38,814 nucleotides of DNA from an uncultured Lachnospiraceae bacterium (GTDB lineage: Bacteria > Bacillota > Clostridia > Lachnospirales > Lachnospiraceae). The stretch is from NCBI GenBank assembly GCA_910586715.1, contig CAJUJG010000009.1:55268-94081 (forward strand), read 5' to 3'. Of the stretch, positions 31,875 to 38,814 are shown one piece after another (position 1 is the first letter of the stretch; each line of letters opens with the position of its first letter). Under the pieces are notes generated by a model. The model saw only the letters and a list, made by a program, of their open reading frames with translations. It was not told where the DNA came from and ran no database searches. The translations under genes were made by a program, and so were the position numbers.

Positions 31875-31912
31875 AGTAAATAGGGACATTTCCCCAAAAG
31901 GAGGACGCTGTT

Positions 31913-32104
31913 ATGGACATAGCAGGACTTTCTATGAATATCGCACAGACAAATCTTTTAAGCGATGTCGGCACGGCAATGCTCTCCAAATCGCTTGACA
32001 TGGCAGAAACAATGGGCGCTTCCATGACCGAACTTTTAGACTCTGCAGCTATGGAGCGCTCTGTCAATCCGGATCTTGGTGCAAACATTGACATCAGCAT
32101 TTAA
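31913..32104 (+). CDS. yjfB: YjfB-family putative motility protein
   Basis: The 63-residue acidic protein matches the small YjfB family, which is described as a putative motility protein. It starts MDIAGLSMNIAQTNLLSDVG, has a helical middle (TAMLSKSLDMAETMGASMTE) and ends with the family-typical PDLGANIDISI. A strong AGGAGG sits 8 nt before the ATG. The sigma-D-like promoter directly upstream supports co-expression with late flagellar genes. The molecular function is not known. A complete palindrome follows as terminator. Confidence 0.88.
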   Translation: MDIAGLSMNIAQTNLLSDVGTAMLSKSLDMAETMGASMTELLDSAAMERSVNPDLGANIDISI

Positions 32105-32122
32105 GCTTTGTCTGTCCGTAAA

Positions 32123-32160
32123 GTCAAAATACCCCGCAGCTTGCTGCGGGGTATTTTGAC
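32123..32160. terminator. Bidirectional terminator between yjfB and cvfB
   Basis: A perfect 18-bp stem begins GTCAAAATACCCCGCAGC and returns as its exact complement around a TT centre. The TTTT within the 3' arm serves as the U-rich part on both strands. It sits 19 nt after yjfB and 12 nt after cvfB, which converge here. Confidence 0.85.
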
Positions 32161-32171
32161 ATATCATTATA

Positions 32172-33014
32172 TTATTTTTTAAACACGATACAGTCCGGTT
32201 TAATTTGGATTTCCCCGTTTTTCAAAAGTTTTCCCACGGCGCGCTTAAACTCATTTTTGCTCATACCGGTCTCTTTTTTAATCAGTTCCGGAGAAGCCTT
32301 GTCCGTAAACGGCAGTACCCCGTCATACCGTTCCATAATTTCAATAATTTTATGGGCGTCCTTCTCCATTTGGAGATACGCCTTTTCACGCACACTCAAA
32401 TCAAGCTTTCCGTCCGGCTTAACCTCCGCGACTCTTGCTTTAACCGCAGCGCCTACCCGAATATCCCCGAAAAGCTCCCTGTTCGGGATAAGCGCAGAGA
32501 AACAGTCATCCACCGCGACATACGCCCCGACCTGTTCGTTAATCTGATAGACCGTACCCGTGACCATATCGTCCTTCTGATAGCTGCTGTCTGTCCGAAG
32601 CGCTTTGTATACATTCATCGTCGCTGCAAGGCGGCTGCTCTTATCGACATAAATCGTGACAAGAATTTCATCCCCCTCATTGAATTTACCGGTCTGCTCC
32701 TTGTAGGGCAGCAAAATATCCTTCTCAAGACCCCAGTCAAGAAACGCACCGATTTCCGTAATTTGTGAAACACGCAGCCTCCCAACCTCGCCTATCATAA
32801 TTTTAGGCGTGTTGGTCGTTGCAATAATCCGGTCTTTCGAATCCTTATACAGAAAGACCTCCAGTTGATCTCCGATTTTACAGTCTGACGGAACCTGCTT
32901 TTTCGGAAGCAGAACCCTGTCGTCCATGCCAGCGTCAGACTGCTCAGCAAGGTAGATTCCAAAATCCAGCTCTTTCACTACTATAAGTGTCTGTTTTCTT
33001 CCCAATTGAAACAT
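32172..33014 (-). CDS. cvfB: CvfB-type S1-domain RNA-binding protein
   Basis: The 280-residue protein matches the CvfB/YitL family length. It has consecutive OB/S1-like domains in the first three quarters (RKQTLIVVKELDFGIYL; GRLRVSQITEIGAFLDWGLE; MVTGTVYQINEQVGAYVAVD) and a C-terminal winged helix (ELIKKETGMSKNEFKRAVGKL). CvfB binds RNA and affects virulence gene expression in staphylococci; its role here is unknown. I start at the ATG at 33014, which has GGAGG at 8 nt. The in-frame upstream ATG at 33119 adds 35 residues that look unlike the family. Confidence 0.93.
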   Translation of the reverse strand: MFQLGRKQTLIVVKELDFGIYLAEQSDAGMDDRVLLPKKQVPSDCKIGDQLEVFLYKDSKDRIIATTNTPKIMIGEVGRLRVSQITEIGAFLDWGLEKDILLPYKEQTGKFNEGDEILVTIYVDKSSRLAATMNVYKALRTDSSYQKDDMVTGTVYQINEQVGAYVAVDDCFSALIPNRELFGDIRVGAAVKARVAEVKPDGKLDLSVREKAYLQMEKDAHKIIEIMERYDGVLPFTDKASPELIKKETGMSKNEFKRAVGKLLKNGEIQIKPDCIVFKK

Positions 33015-33122
33015 ATATAGTACCTCCGTTTCCTTCTCGCGAGCGGCGGGCCATACCGGCATATCCGCATATCCATTGGTTTCTAAGTTTATTGTAACAT
33101 GCCGTCTTTCACGGCGCAATCC

Positions 33123-33587
33123 TTAATAAAATGCAATTTTGTTTTCGATCAGCCGGTCATCCTCATAAACGCACTTAATCGTAAAAAAGCGCTTCTCATC
33201 CGCAAGCAGAAGGTCCAAAAACAGACTGTCCCCCTCCCATGTCGGAAGCGAGGGCACCGTTTCCTTCTCCACCCACTCCAGCTCTCCTTCGTTGCACAGG
33301 TTCGTCAGTTCTCCCTCAAAACCGTCCGCCGTAAAAAGACACATCATTTCCGGCTCACACTGATTGCTCACAAACGTGATTAACCCCCGGAACCGATAAG
33401 AAGTCAGCAGCAGTCCGGTTTCCTCCCGAACCTCACGCAAAAGGCACTCCTCCGGACTTTCACCGTATTCCCCGTGTCCGCCCACGCCAATCCACTTGTC
33501 ATGGCTGATGTCGTTCTTTTTTTTGATGCGGTGCAGCATCAGGTACTTTCCGTCCTGCTCGATGTAGCATAGCGTTGTCATTCTCAT
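33123..33587 (-). CDS. Nudix hydrolase (MutT/8-oxo-dGTPase type)
   Basis: The 154-residue protein has a complete Nudix box with the GX5EX7REUXEEXGU pattern (GEYGESPEECLLREVREETG), starting with GVGGHGE around residue 36. The opening TTLCYIEQDGKYLMLHRIKK is typical of clostridial 8-oxo-dGTP diphosphatase annotations. The likely role is cleaning oxidised nucleotides; the substrate cannot be fixed from sequence. The ribosome binding site is AAGGATGGG. It is followed by cvfB about 110 bp downstream and is divergent from the dipicolinate operon. Confidence 0.92.
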   Translation of the reverse strand: MRMTTLCYIEQDGKYLMLHRIKKKNDISHDKWIGVGGHGEYGESPEECLLREVREETGLLLTSYRFRGLITFVSNQCEPEMMCLFTADGFEGELTNLCNEGELEWVEKETVPSLPTWEGDSLFLDLLLADEKRFFTIKCVYEDDRLIENKIAFY

Positions 33588-33614
33588 TAGTATCCCATCC
33601 TTTCAAAATCACGC

Positions 33615-33641
33615 ACATTTTTTCTATTCTATCATACTTTA
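33615..33641 (+). promoter_or_regulatory. Sigma-K promoter candidate for the dipicolinate operon
   Basis: AC (33615-33616), a 16-bp spacer and CATACTTTA (33633-33641) match the sigma-K pattern AC-N16/17-CATANNNTA exactly. It lies 51 bp before the first gene of the operon. SpoVF genes are sigma-K controlled in the mother cell of B. subtilis. Confidence 0.6.
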
Positions 33642-33692
33642 CAATATAGTTTCAACAGCGAAAGCATTCGCCGATTGGAGGAAATGGATCCC

Positions 33693-34580
33693 ATGACAAA
33701 ATATGATATAGCAATTGTAGGCGGAGACAGCCGGACTGCCTATATGGCGCCCTATTTCGCAAAAAAAGGCTGGCGCGTCGTGTGCTGTAATACAGCAGAT
33801 GTTCCCTGCAGCCGGCATTTAAAATCAAAAATCCGCGATACCGTCAGCCTGCGTGAATGTATCGGCTCCTCCTCCATTATCGTGTGCGGAATTCCCTTTT
33901 CCAAAGGAGAGCATATCTACTGCGAAAAGGCGGACAGCGATTCCGAAATTACCGTGGCAGAATTTCAGCGCTGTATCCGCAGACAGCAGACCATTTTTGC
34001 GGGCATTATCCCCGAAAGCTTTCGCGCGATCTGCGAGGAACGGGAAATATGCTGTCACGACTTTATGCATGACGAACCTTTAAACATCTTAAACGCCGTG
34101 TCAACTGCGGAGGGCGCAATCCTTGAGGCGCTTCTGCGCAAAAGCACCGTGCTTCACGCCAGCAGTTCTCTTGTGCTGGGCTTCGGGCGCTGCGGCAAAA
34201 TCATTGCGGACCGCCTAAAAGGCATGTGCGCCTGCGTTACCGTCTGCTCACAAAAAGAAACGGAGCTTGCGCTCGCGGCGTCCCTTGGCTTTCACACCCT
34301 GCCGCTCTCCAAACTGGCGCAGGGCATTTACCGTTACGAATATCTTTTCAACACGATTCCCGCATGTATACTGAACCGCGGATGTCTTGAACATGCCTCT
34401 AAGGACTGCCTTATCATTGACATCGCTTCTAACCGCGCGGGCGCCGACTATGAAGCGGCAAAACAGCTTGGCATAAACTTATGCTACTGTCCCGGACTTC
34501 CCGGAAAGTACGCCGGAAAAAGCTGTGCAAAGCAGCTTTCAGAATTTGTCATACGGCACATTAACAGCCAAAAAGAGTAA
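33693..34580 (+). CDS. dpaA: Dipicolinate synthase subunit A
   Basis: The 295-residue protein has an N-terminal region with the DpaA start (YDIAIVGGDSRTAYMAPYFA) and a NAD(P)-binding Rossmann domain in the second half (SSLVLGFGRCGKIIADRLKG, then IIDIASNRAG and YCPGLPGKYAGKS). With DpaB it oxidises dihydrodipicolinate-pathway intermediates to dipicolinic acid, which fills the spore core as the calcium chelate. I use the ATG at 33693, 11 nt after GGAGG; the ATG at 33684 is too close to the ribosome binding site. dpaB follows at 41 bp. The pair implies an endospore former. Confidence 0.95.
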   Translation: MTKYDIAIVGGDSRTAYMAPYFAKKGWRVVCCNTADVPCSRHLKSKIRDTVSLRECIGSSSIIVCGIPFSKGEHIYCEKADSDSEITVAEFQRCIRRQQTIFAGIIPESFRAICEEREICCHDFMHDEPLNILNAVSTAEGAILEALLRKSTVLHASSSLVLGFGRCGKIIADRLKGMCACVTVCSQKETELALAASLGFHTLPLSKLAQGIYRYEYLFNTIPACILNRGCLEHASKDCLIIDIASNRAGADYEAAKQLGINLCYCPGLPGKYAGKSCAKQLSEFVIRHINSQKE

Positions 34581-34621
34581 ATATTCCCATAAAATAAAAA
34601 CACGGAATGGAGAGGATTTAT

Positions 34622-35227
34622 ATGGATTTAAAAGGAAAAAAAGTCGGTGTCGCGCTGACCGGCTCCTTCTGTACTTTTGAGAAAATGTTTGCGGAGCTTG
34701 AAAAGCTTACCGCGGCAGGCGCCGACGTATATCCCATACTCTCAAACGCCTCACAGAGCATTCAGAGCCGTTTTGGAAAGCCTGACACATATGTCACAAA
34801 AATAAAAGAAATCACGGGACGCGAACCGATTACCTCAATCGAGGGCGCAGAGCCTATCGGACCAAAAGCATATCTTGATGTGCTTGCAATTCTCCCATGT
34901 ACGGGAAATACCGCCGCAAAGCTTGCAAACGGCATTACCGACACACCCGTCCTTATGGCTGCAAAAGCACACATGCGCAACAATAAACCGCTTGTCATCT
35001 CTATTTCCACCAACGACGGGCTGGGAATGAACCTGAAAAACATCGGCGTTTTGTGCAACAGCAAAAATATCTATTTTGTCCCGTTCGGGCAGGATAATTA
35101 CGAAAAAAAGCCAAATTCGCTAGTAGCGCACACGCAGCTTCTGATCCCCACGCTTGAAATGGCTTTGGAGCATAAGCAGTACCAGCCGATCCTGATGGAT
35201 TACCAATCCGATAAGGATACGCAATAA
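34622..35227 (+). CDS. dpaB: Dipicolinate synthase subunit B
   Basis: The 201-residue flavoprotein-fold protein has the family opening GKKVGVALTGSFCTFEKMF, the CTGNTAAKLANGITDTPVLM block, and NKPLVISISTNDGLGMNLKN. It partners DpaA in dipicolinate synthesis in the mother cell. I start at the ATG at 34622, which has GGAGAGG at 6-7 nt; an in-frame ATG at 34607 is upstream of that site. It is followed by asnB 25 bp on, in the same direction. Confidence 0.95.
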   Translation: MDLKGKKVGVALTGSFCTFEKMFAELEKLTAAGADVYPILSNASQSIQSRFGKPDTYVTKIKEITGREPITSIEGAEPIGPKAYLDVLAILPCTGNTAAKLANGITDTPVLMAAKAHMRNNKPLVISISTNDGLGMNLKNIGVLCNSKNIYFVPFGQDNYEKKPNSLVAHTQLLIPTLEMALEHKQYQPILMDYQSDKDTQ

Positions 35228-35252
35228 TAATAGTAGGAAAGGACATCTGACT

Positions 35253-37106
35253 ATGTGTGGAATAGCAGGCTTTTGCAGTTTTAACGTAAACTTTCGCGAG
35301 GAATCCGCAAGGTGGTACGGGGTACTTCAGAAAATGAACAGAAAACAGAAACACAGAGGTCCTGACAACGACGGACTTTTCCTGGAACGAAACTGCGGGC
35401 TTGCCCACACCCGCCTGTCCATACTGGACTTGAGTTTGGGAAACCAGCCGATGACCCGCCAGCTTAAAAACAAACGCGCTGCCATTGTCTACAATGGTGA
35501 AATCTACAACATGCCCGCGCTGCGAAAAGAACTTGAGCAGGAAGGCATCGTGCTTGAAACATCCTGCGACACGGAAGTTATCCTTATGGGCTGGCTTTCG
35601 CACGGCACCGACTATGTAAAAAAATTAAACGGCATTTTTGCGTTTGCCATATGGGACGAAACAGACAGAAAGCTCTATCTGTATCGTGACAGGCTTGGGG
35701 TGAAGCCTCTGTTTTTCACCCATTTTAGAAACACGTTTATCTTCTCCTCCGAGCTAAAGGGCATTCTCTGCTTCCCTGACTTTAAGGCGCAAATTGACCG
35801 TGACGGCTTGTGTGAGGTATTCGGTCTTGGCCCTGCAAAGACCTATGGAAAGGGTGTTTTTAAAGATATAGCGGAACTGCTGCCGGGGCATTTTTTGGAA
35901 TACTACGGTTCTGATTTTAACGTGTATCCGTACTGGAAGCTGGAAAGCCGCCCGCATACCGACACATGGGTGCAAACGGTTGAGCGCACCCGCGATTTGG
36001 TGACAGACGCCATCCGGATGCAGATGCTCTCCGACGTTCCGATATGCACTTTTTTATCCGGCGGCGTGGACAGCAGTCTTGTGACGGCAGTATGCGCAGC
36101 CGAGCTGCAAAAGCAGGGTAAGCGGCTCGACACCTATTCCTTTGACTTTAAAGACAACGACAAAAATTTCCGTGCAAACGCCTTTCAGCCTTCACAGGAT
36201 AAACCGTGGGTTGACAAAATGATCGCGCACTGCCGTACCAACCATCAATATCTCGAATGTTCAAACGCGGAGCTTTTTGATTATCTTTTCGAAGCCGTCG
36301 ATGCAAGAGATTTGCCTTGCATGGCAGACGTAGAGGCATCCATGCTGTATTTCTGCAAAAGAGTCGCAAAGAACCATAAGGTGACGCTGACAGGCGAATG
36401 CGCCGACGAAATCTTCGGCGGATATCCGTGGTTCCACAAAAAGGAGTGCTTTGACGCGGACTGCTTCCCGTGGTCAATGGATTTTGCACCGCGCACAATG
36501 CTCTTAAAAGACAGCGTGTGCAGCCTGCTCCCGCTTGAAGAATACGCCCATGCTGCCTATCGGAAAACCGTTTCCGAAACCCCTCTGTTAGAGGGAGAGT
36601 CCGATACCGAACGCCGCAGAAGGGAAATTTCCTATTTGAACCTCAAGTGGTTTATGCAGACGCTTCTTGACCGAATGGACCGCACAAGCATGCACACGGG
36701 ACTGGAAGCACGCGTGCCCTTTGCAGACCACCGCATTGTGGAATATGTTTGGAATGTGCCTTGGGATATGAAATGTAAAGACGGTGTTGTAAAAGGGCTT
36801 CTGCGCGCTGCCGCAGAAGGGCTTCTTCCGGCGGAAGTGCTGTACCGCAAAAAAAGCCCGTACCCCAAGACCTACGATCCCGCATACGAAAATCTCCTGC
36901 GCACGGCAATTATAGAGGTGCTTTCCGACACCCGTTCCCCGCTGCGGGAGCTGATAAGCATTGACAAAACACTTGAATTCATCCAGCATCCGTCCGACTA
37001 TGGCAGACCGTTCTACGGACAGCTCATGGCAGGACCGCAGCTTTTGGCATATCTGCTTCAGGTCAACTACTGGCTTAAAGCATACGAGGTGGAGCTTTTA
37101 ATTTAA
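35253..37106 (+). CDS. asnB: Asparagine synthase, glutamine-hydrolysing
   Basis: The 617-residue protein has a class II glutaminase domain with the catalytic Cys2 (MCGIAGFCSF) and the HRGPDNDGLF and YNGEIYN blocks. A C-terminal ATP-pyrophosphatase synthase domain follows, with SGGVDSSL near residue 272 and GECADEIFGGYPWF. It converts aspartate and glutamine to asparagine with ATP. An AGGAAAGG site precedes the ATG. It sits right after the dipicolinate pair, so some expression late in sporulation is possible. Spore-related AsnB homologues (AsnO in B. subtilis) give precedent for a sporulation role. An intrinsic terminator follows. Confidence 0.95.
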   Translation: MCGIAGFCSFNVNFREESARWYGVLQKMNRKQKHRGPDNDGLFLERNCGLAHTRLSILDLSLGNQPMTRQLKNKRAAIVYNGEIYNMPALRKELEQEGIVLETSCDTEVILMGWLSHGTDYVKKLNGIFAFAIWDETDRKLYLYRDRLGVKPLFFTHFRNTFIFSSELKGILCFPDFKAQIDRDGLCEVFGLGPAKTYGKGVFKDIAELLPGHFLEYYGSDFNVYPYWKLESRPHTDTWVQTVERTRDLVTDAIRMQMLSDVPICTFLSGGVDSSLVTAVCAAELQKQGKRLDTYSFDFKDNDKNFRANAFQPSQDKPWVDKMIAHCRTNHQYLECSNAELFDYLFEAVDARDLPCMADVEASMLYFCKRVAKNHKVTLTGECADEIFGGYPWFHKKECFDADCFPWSMDFAPRTMLLKDSVCSLLPLEEYAHAAYRKTVSETPLLEGESDTERRRREISYLNLKWFMQTLLDRMDRTSMHTGLEARVPFADHRIVEYVWNVPWDMKCKDGVVKGLLRAAAEGLLPAEVLYRKKSPYPKTYDPAYENLLRTAIIEVLSDTRSPLRELISIDKTLEFIQHPSDYGRPFYGQLMAGPQLLAYLLQVNYWLKAYEVELLI

Positions 37107-37123
37107 GCTCCGCCTCTTTTTTT
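37086..37123 (+). terminator. Intrinsic terminator after asnB
   Basis: GAGGTGGAGCTT (37086-37097) pairs with AAGCTCCGCCTC (37105-37116) with one G-U-type mismatch, followed by TTTTTTT. The 5' arm is inside the asnB coding end. Confidence 0.9.
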
Positions 37124-37234
37124 GCCGCTAGACTTTTTTGGAATGTACGAAACGCCTTATTTTTCAAGGCATTCCCGTTATTCATCCTGTTTTTCTTATT
37201 GTGAATAACAGGTATGGAAAAAGGAGGTGATACC

Positions 37235-37981
37235 TTGAACTTAAGCTATTTTGATTTGCTGTCGCCAGCCCCCGTGCAGCTTTCGGGAATCGGCGGTATT
37301 GTTTCGCCAAAGCTGCGTGAAATATCCGCAATCGGTTATAACACGTATCAATTCTATCTGTCCGTTTTACAAATGGACGGCAAAAGCGTTTTATCCGCAA
37401 TCGGTTTACAGGCGATGCCCAATGCGGAACAAATACAGACCAATCTCTTTGAGCTGCTGACTGCCGATTCCCGCACCGCGGACATGCTTCGTGAAATTCT
37501 GAATTTCTTCCTGAAAGAAGACGTGTCTTATTCCGAAAATCATAAGGCATTTTTAGTACGGACAGGCAATGATGTAACAGGAATGATTACAAGCGAGAAT
37601 TATCCGCAGGTTTGTGAAGCAGTCTGCCTTCGAAACGGCATCCGCCAAAAACAGGAGGCAGATATTTCCAAAGCAAAAAGCAAAAAAGCATTGGAAATCA
37701 TGAATAAGCTGCAAATGGGCAGAGCCAAAAAGGCAAAGCAGGTCAAATCAGATGACAACCTGGAGCTTGGAAACATTCTGTCTGCCGTTGCAAACAAGAG
37801 CCAGTCCCTTAACATTGTAAACATATGGGATTTGACCGTATATCAGCTTTGGGACTGTTTTTTCCGGCTTTCCAACAACAACATCTACAACATCCAATCC
37901 ATGAGCGTCGCCACGTGGGGAGACAAAGACAATCATTTTGACGCCACTGCATGGTTTAAACGCATGGATACCGGTAACTAA
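37235..37981 (+). CDS. Phage-like protein, family not recognised
   Basis: The 248-residue protein starts with TTG at 37235, placed 7 nt after a perfect AAGGAGGTGAT ribosome binding site; the in-frame ATG at 37214 lies before that site. The N-terminal third is a compact region (VSPKLREISAIGYNTYQFYL), the middle is helical and basic (ISKAKSKKALEIMNKLQMGR then AKKAKQVK), and the C-terminus is rich in Trp (ATWGDKDNHFDATAWFKRMD). I do not recognise the family. The context (a holin and an XhlA-like protein next) and the style fit a phage tail or assembly component. Confidence 0.6.
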   Translation: MNLSYFDLLSPAPVQLSGIGGIVSPKLREISAIGYNTYQFYLSVLQMDGKSVLSAIGLQAMPNAEQIQTNLFELLTADSRTADMLREILNFFLKEDVSYSENHKAFLVRTGNDVTGMITSENYPQVCEAVCLRNGIRQKQEADISKAKSKKALEIMNKLQMGRAKKAKQVKSDDNLELGNILSAVANKSQSLNIVNIWDLTVYQLWDCFFRLSNNNIYNIQSMSVATWGDKDNHFDATAWFKRMDTGN

Positions 37982-38038
37982 ACACTATTAGCGTCTGCCA
38001 CTCCAAACGACAGATGAAGAGAAAGGAATGATGATTAT

Positions 38039-38347
38039 ATGAATGACAAGTTATTTGAAACCGTACTGATGTGCGTCCCGATACTGGGCGCCATAATTAC
38101 AGGCTTTTTTGTTCCATACATCAAAGCTAAAATTTCCGCTGCACGGCTGGCACAAATTGCCGAATGGACCGAAAAGGCAGTCCGCGCCGCCGAAGTGCTT
38201 TTCGATACCCCGCAATGCGGCAGCGAAAAGCGGGAATATGTAATCTGCTTTATTGACAGAATGTTTAATTCCAAAAAACAGATGATTACCAAAGAACAAA
38301 TACGCGTTCTGCTTGAGGCAGCACTCGGGCAGATAAAGCAGACTTAG
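38039..38347 (+). CDS. Phage holin, LLH family
   Basis: The 102-residue protein has one N-terminal membrane segment (VLMCVPILGAIITGFFVPYI) and the family pattern ARLAQIAEWTEKAVRAAEVL followed by KREYVICFID and the ITKEQIRVLLEAAL end. LLH-type holins make the membrane pores that let endolysin reach the wall. An AAAGGA site precedes the ATG. It is 57 bp downstream of the phage-like protein and 16 bp upstream of the XhlA-like gene. The endolysin expected beside it would lie beyond the right edge. Confidence 0.85.
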   Translation: MNDKLFETVLMCVPILGAIITGFFVPYIKAKISAARLAQIAEWTEKAVRAAEVLFDTPQCGSEKREYVICFIDRMFNSKKQMITKEQIRVLLEAALGQIKQT

Positions 38348-38363
38348 AGAGGAGAATTTTATC

Positions 38364-38732
38364 ATGGATGAAAATTATACAGAGCTGGCAGTCCGCATTC
38401 AGGAAACGGACAGCCGAAGCAAATCAAATGAACACCGTCTTGATGCCCACGACAGCGAGCTGCACGAACTGCGGGAAAAACAGGATGCCATTTACGACTT
38501 AACTTCTTCCGTAAAGTCTATCGCTACAGATATGGCATACATAAAAGAGGATGTAAAAGAAGTAAGATCCGGACAGGACAAGCTCAACGAAAAGGTCACC
38601 GTTTTGGAAAACAAGCCCGCAGCCGAAACCAAAAAGAAACTCGACACGATTACCGAAAAGCTGATTTGGCTGTTCGTCGGAGGACTCGCTGCCGGCGCGC
38701 TTGCCTTGGCGTTTCCTGAGATTGTGTGGTAA
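38364..38732 (+). CDS. XhlA-like holin-associated membrane protein
   Basis: The 122-residue protein has a long, strongly charged coiled coil (about 10-90; SKSNEHRLDAHDSELHELRE) and one C-terminal membrane anchor (LIWLFVGGLAAGALALAFPE). This is the layout of haemolysin XhlA-type proteins from phage lysis and PBSX-like cassettes. It follows the holin with a GAGAGGAG site 10 nt before the ATG. The last 82 bases of the window hold no gene I can see. Confidence 0.78.
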   Translation: MDENYTELAVRIQETDSRSKSNEHRLDAHDSELHELREKQDAIYDLTSSVKSIATDMAYIKEDVKEVRSGQDKLNEKVTVLENKPAAETKKKLDTITEKLIWLFVGGLAAGALALAFPEIVW

Positions 38733-38814
38733 ATATCAGTTATTTTTACATGGAAATTATTTTAATGTACTCTCGGAGTCTCTTTGTAACTGATTTTGTG
38801 AAATGATTTTTTTT

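Noticed and set aside
37141..37209. Phage attachment site in the asnB downstream gap
   Set aside because: There are small hairpins (GCCTT/AAGGC, GTTATTCA/TGAATAAC), but no direct repeat partner can be seen within the window and no integrase is present.

Overview
The window looks like a chromosomal segment of a motile, spore-forming, low-to-mid GC Clostridia, most likely a Lachnospiraceae bacterium of the Roseburia/Agathobacter/Lachnospira kind. The evidence is Firmicutes-type gene order (cdaA-cdaR; recD2-comF-yvyF; mbl-flhO-flhP; ftsE-ftsX-M23-S41; spoVFA-spoVFB), strong AGGAGG ribosome binding sites, flagellar rod genes, and the spore dipicolinate synthase pair. The genus is inferred from general knowledge of these families, not from a search.

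Layout. 0.2-6.8 kb (minus): cdaR, cdaA, two membrane proteins of unknown function, yvyF, comF and recD2, tightly packed and mostly overlapping. 6.9-10.0 kb (minus): mbl-flhO-flhP-flgJ, closed by an intrinsic terminator and preceded by a long leader with two promoter candidates. 10.7-15.6 kb (minus): uvrB-uvrA with a LexA-box candidate. 15.8-23.3 kb: an RNA-repair/RNA-quality-control island, described below. 23.4-25.2 kb (plus): a B12-binding radical SAM protein. 25.2-30.1 kb (minus): ftsE-ftsX-M23 peptidase-S41 protease-vapBC. 30.3-31.4 kb (minus): a PucR/CdaR-type regulator. 31.9-33.6 kb: yjfB, cvfB and a Nudix hydrolase. 33.7-37.1 kb (plus): dpaA-dpaB-asnB with a sigma-K-like promoter. 37.2-38.7 kb (plus): the edge of a phage-like module with an unrecognised protein, an LLH-type holin and an XhlA-like protein.

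The most interesting part is 15.8-23.3 kb. It holds the RNA ligase RtcB, two WYL-domain regulators, a DUF2828 vWA protein that resembles Ro60/TROVE proteins in overall design, and two tRNA-mimicking non-coding RNAs in the 390-nt leader of the DUF2828 gene. Each RNA has an acceptor-like stem formed by its own ends and a canonical T-arm. Between them sits a 7-bp hairpin at the anticodon-arm position, followed by a shared TWACAGCAATC motif; the first RNA also has a classic D-arm. The promoter in front of the RNAs and the promoter of rtcB share a 27-bp identical block and an identical 12-bp block at the same spacing, which together hold a -35/-10 pair. This links rtcB and the RNA/DUF2828 unit as one regulon, probably under the WYL pair. 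It parallels the proteobacterial rsr-yrlBA-rtcBA RNA repair operon (Ro protein, Y RNAs, RtcB) but with different protein families and a different regulator class.

The window also carries three copies of a 137-160 bp dispersed element with terminal inverted repeats and two internal hairpins. One copy supplies the last codons and stop of uvrA and another lies in the mbl leader. There is a separate 69-bp-period tandem repeat with a large hairpin between ftsE and the PucR-type regulator, and sigma-D-like and sigma-K-like promoters at the genes expected to need them.
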